Shown piece by piece: positions 62,634 to 64,000 of a stretch of DNA of 64,000 nucleotides (positions within the stretch are counted from its first letter, which is position 1; every line of letters starts with the position of its first letter). The DNA lies in the NCBI RefSeq assembly GCF_900109775.1, contig NZ_FOAX01000002.1:682001-746000 (forward strand), given 5' to 3'. Made by a program: the position numbers and the translations under genes. The notes under the pieces are model-generated. The model saw only the letters and a list, made by a program, of their open reading frames with translations, made no database searches and was not told where the DNA came from. Source of the DNA: Pseudoxanthomonas sp. GM95 (lineage in GTDB: Bacteria; Pseudomonadota; Gammaproteobacteria; Xanthomonadales; Xanthomonadaceae).

Positions 62634-64000
62634 TTACGCGGCTTCGCGCGAGGCCGCTTCGTCGAGCGCGTCGGGACGATAGCCGGCCGAGCGCAGTTCT
62701 TCGGCGTCGAAGTCGTCCACGCTGATCGTGTCCATCGTCAATGCACGCAGTTCTTCCAGCTGCAGGCGCTCGTCGGCGGTGATCAGGCCTTCGCGCACTG
62801 CTTCGTCCAGCTGCGAGGGGAAATCCAGCGCCTCGATCCCCTTGGTCTTGAGCGCCTTGATGAACTTGCGCTCCACCGGCTCGGCCGCCACGGCCTTGGC
62901 CAGGTAGCTGGCGATACGACCACCCGGGTTGTTCTCGCATGGGGTCAGGAACACGCCCTTGGCCAGCTGGTCGCGTGCGGCGTTAGGCGCCATCAGCAGC
63001 GCGGCGACGCGATGGCCCAGGCGATCGCCCGGCGCTTCGGCGCGACGGCCCCACGGGAAGATCAGCACCCACATCAGCCAGCCGACCGGGCGGATCGGGA
63101 AGTTGCGCAACGCGGCCGACAGGGCCAGTTCGATCTCATGCACGCTGTGGTGGAACGCCCACGCCAGCAGCGGCTGCTCGGCCTGCGGTGCGCCATCGTC
63201 GTGGTAGCGCTTGAGCATCGCGCTGGTCATGTAGATGTGGCTCAGCACATCGCCCAGGCGACCGGACAGCGACTCCTTGAACTTGAGCTTGCCGCCCAAC
63301 ATCAGCATCGACACGTCGGCCATCAGCGCCAGGTTGGCCGAGTAGCGATCCAGCTTGCGGAAGAAGCGCTTGGTGTAGGCATCGCCTGGCGCGGCGCCGA
63401 TGCGCGCGGCGGTCAGGCCGAACCAGAACGAACGCACCGCATTGGAAATGCCGAAGCTGATGTGGCCGAACAGGCTGCGGTCGAACGCCTCCAGGCCGGC
63501 GGCGTGATCCGGGTCCTGCGCGGCCTTCATTTCCTTCATCACCCACGGATGGCACAGGATCGCGCCCTGGCCGAAGATCAGCAGGCTGCGGGTCATGATG
63601 TTGGCGCCTTCGACCGTGATGCCGATCGGCGCGGCCTGCCAGCTGCGGCCGGCGAAGTTCTTCGGGCCCAGGATGATGCCCTTGCCGCCGACCACGTCCA
63701 TCACGTCGGACACCACTTCGCGGCCCATGTTGGTGCAGTGGTACTTGGCGATCGCCGAGGGCACCGACGGCACGTCGCCGCGATCCACCGCCGCTGCGGT
63801 GGCCTGGGCCAGCGCGCTGATCGCGTAAGCCTTGCCGCCGATGCGGGCCAGGGCTTCTTCGACGCCTTCGAAGCGGCCGATCGACAGGCCGAACTGCTTG
63901 CGGATGCGCGCGTAGGTGCCGGTGACGACCGCGCCGAACTTCGCACCGCCCGAGGCGGTGGAGGGCAGGGTGATCGAGCGGCCCACGGCCAGGCACTCGT
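62634..64000 (-). CDS. fadE: Acyl-CoA dehydrogenase FadE (5' part outside the window)
   Basis: The frame is open to the right edge, so only the C-terminal ~455 residues are present; a GTG at 63986 lies inside the gene and is not the start. The visible part begins ECLAVGRSITLPSTASGGAK and has the acyl-CoA dehydrogenase flavin-domain segments RKQFGLSIGRFEGVEEALAR, GGKGIILGPKNFAGRSWQAA and PIGITVEGANIMTRSLLIFG. It is followed by the long FadE-specific C-terminal (DUF1974) domain to DALDEAASREAA. It catalyses the first oxidation step of fatty-acid beta-oxidation. Its length and C-terminal domain distinguish it from short-chain acyl-CoA dehydrogenases. Confidence 0.93.
   Translation of the reverse strand, partial: ECLAVGRSITLPSTASGGAKFGAVVTGTYARIRKQFGLSIGRFEGVEEALARIGGKAYAISALAQATAAAVDRGDVPSVPSAIAKYHCTNMGREVVSDVMDVVGGKGIILGPKNFAGRSWQAAPIGITVEGANIMTRSLLIFGQGAILCHPWVMKEMKAAQDPDHAAGLEAFDRSLFGHISFGISNAVRSFWFGLTAARIGAAPGDAYTKRFFRKLDRYSANLALMADVSMLMLGGKLKFKESLSGRLGDVLSHIYMTSAMLKRYHDDGAPQAEQPLLAWAFHHSVHEIELALSAALRNFPIRPVGWLMWVLIFPWGRRAEAPGDRLGHRVAALLMAPNAARDQLAKGVFLTPCENNPGGRIASYLAKAVAAEPVERKFIKALKTKGIEALDFPSQLDEAVREGLITADERLQLEELRALTMDTISVDDFDAEELRSAGYRPDALDEAASREAA

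Overview
The window is a high-GC chromosomal segment that looks like a member of the Xanthomonadaceae (the Xanthomonas / Pseudoxanthomonas / Stenotrophomonas group). That assignment rests on gene content and protein style: Oar-like and other TonB-dependent receptors, an AraC-GyrI regulator, a Xanthomonas-type MetK, a HemP/DUF6607 heme cluster, a YadA-type adhesin with an ESPR signal, and a complete tad pilus locus with DUF3613 and DUF2968 genes. No rRNA, tRNA, CRISPR array, insertion sequence or prophage gene was recognised. The species cannot be fixed from this stretch alone.

Layout. 1-16 kb: the end of an AraC/GyrI regulator, an Oar-like TonB-dependent receptor facing away from two tandem membrane-bound degenerate-GGDEF/EAL proteins (cyclic-di-GMP hydrolysis predicted), a CPA2 cation:proton antiporter, and two paralogous TonB-dependent receptors, each with its own terminator. 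16-25 kb: the ribosome-associated ABC-F protein YheS, metK, then a same-strand run of an OlsF-like fused acyltransferase, an ATGA-coupled LpxH-like phosphoesterase, a divergent uracil phosphoribosyltransferase and a GT-C membrane glycosyltransferase. 25-32.5 kb: small exported or membrane proteins and a nupC-rbsK-dusB run. 32.5-34.6 kb: a Fur-box-controlled hemP cluster. 34.6-38.4 kb: SPFH/NfeD membrane-domain proteins and the glycine cleavage genes gcvT and gcvH with a DsbA-fold isomerase between them.

38.4-39.7 kb is the least ordinary stretch: about 800 bases without a convincing gene, holding TGCATGCA palindromes, a good sigma70-type promoter and a series of hairpins that lead into a lysine/alanine-rich histone H1-like gene with a strong terminator. 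39.8-44.2 kb carries a trimeric autotransporter adhesin, a frameshifted OmpA-like remnant behind it, and an AraC-type regulator in front.

44.6-57.1 kb is the tad (tight adherence / Flp pilus) locus in one direction: flp, cpaA, tadE, cpaB, cpaC, cpaE, cpaF, tadB, tadC, tadD, DUF3613, tadG, then a DUF2968 gene and a terminator. Most junctions overlap by 1-4 bases, so it should be translated as a coupled unit. With the nearby adhesin and the two EAL proteins, the window has a clear surface-attachment theme. 57.5-64 kb holds a serine beta-lactamase-fold hydrolase, an EamA transporter, an ATP/ADP-translocase-type transporter, DUF1304 and DUF4442 proteins, and the 3' part of a FadE-type acyl-CoA dehydrogenase that runs off the right edge.
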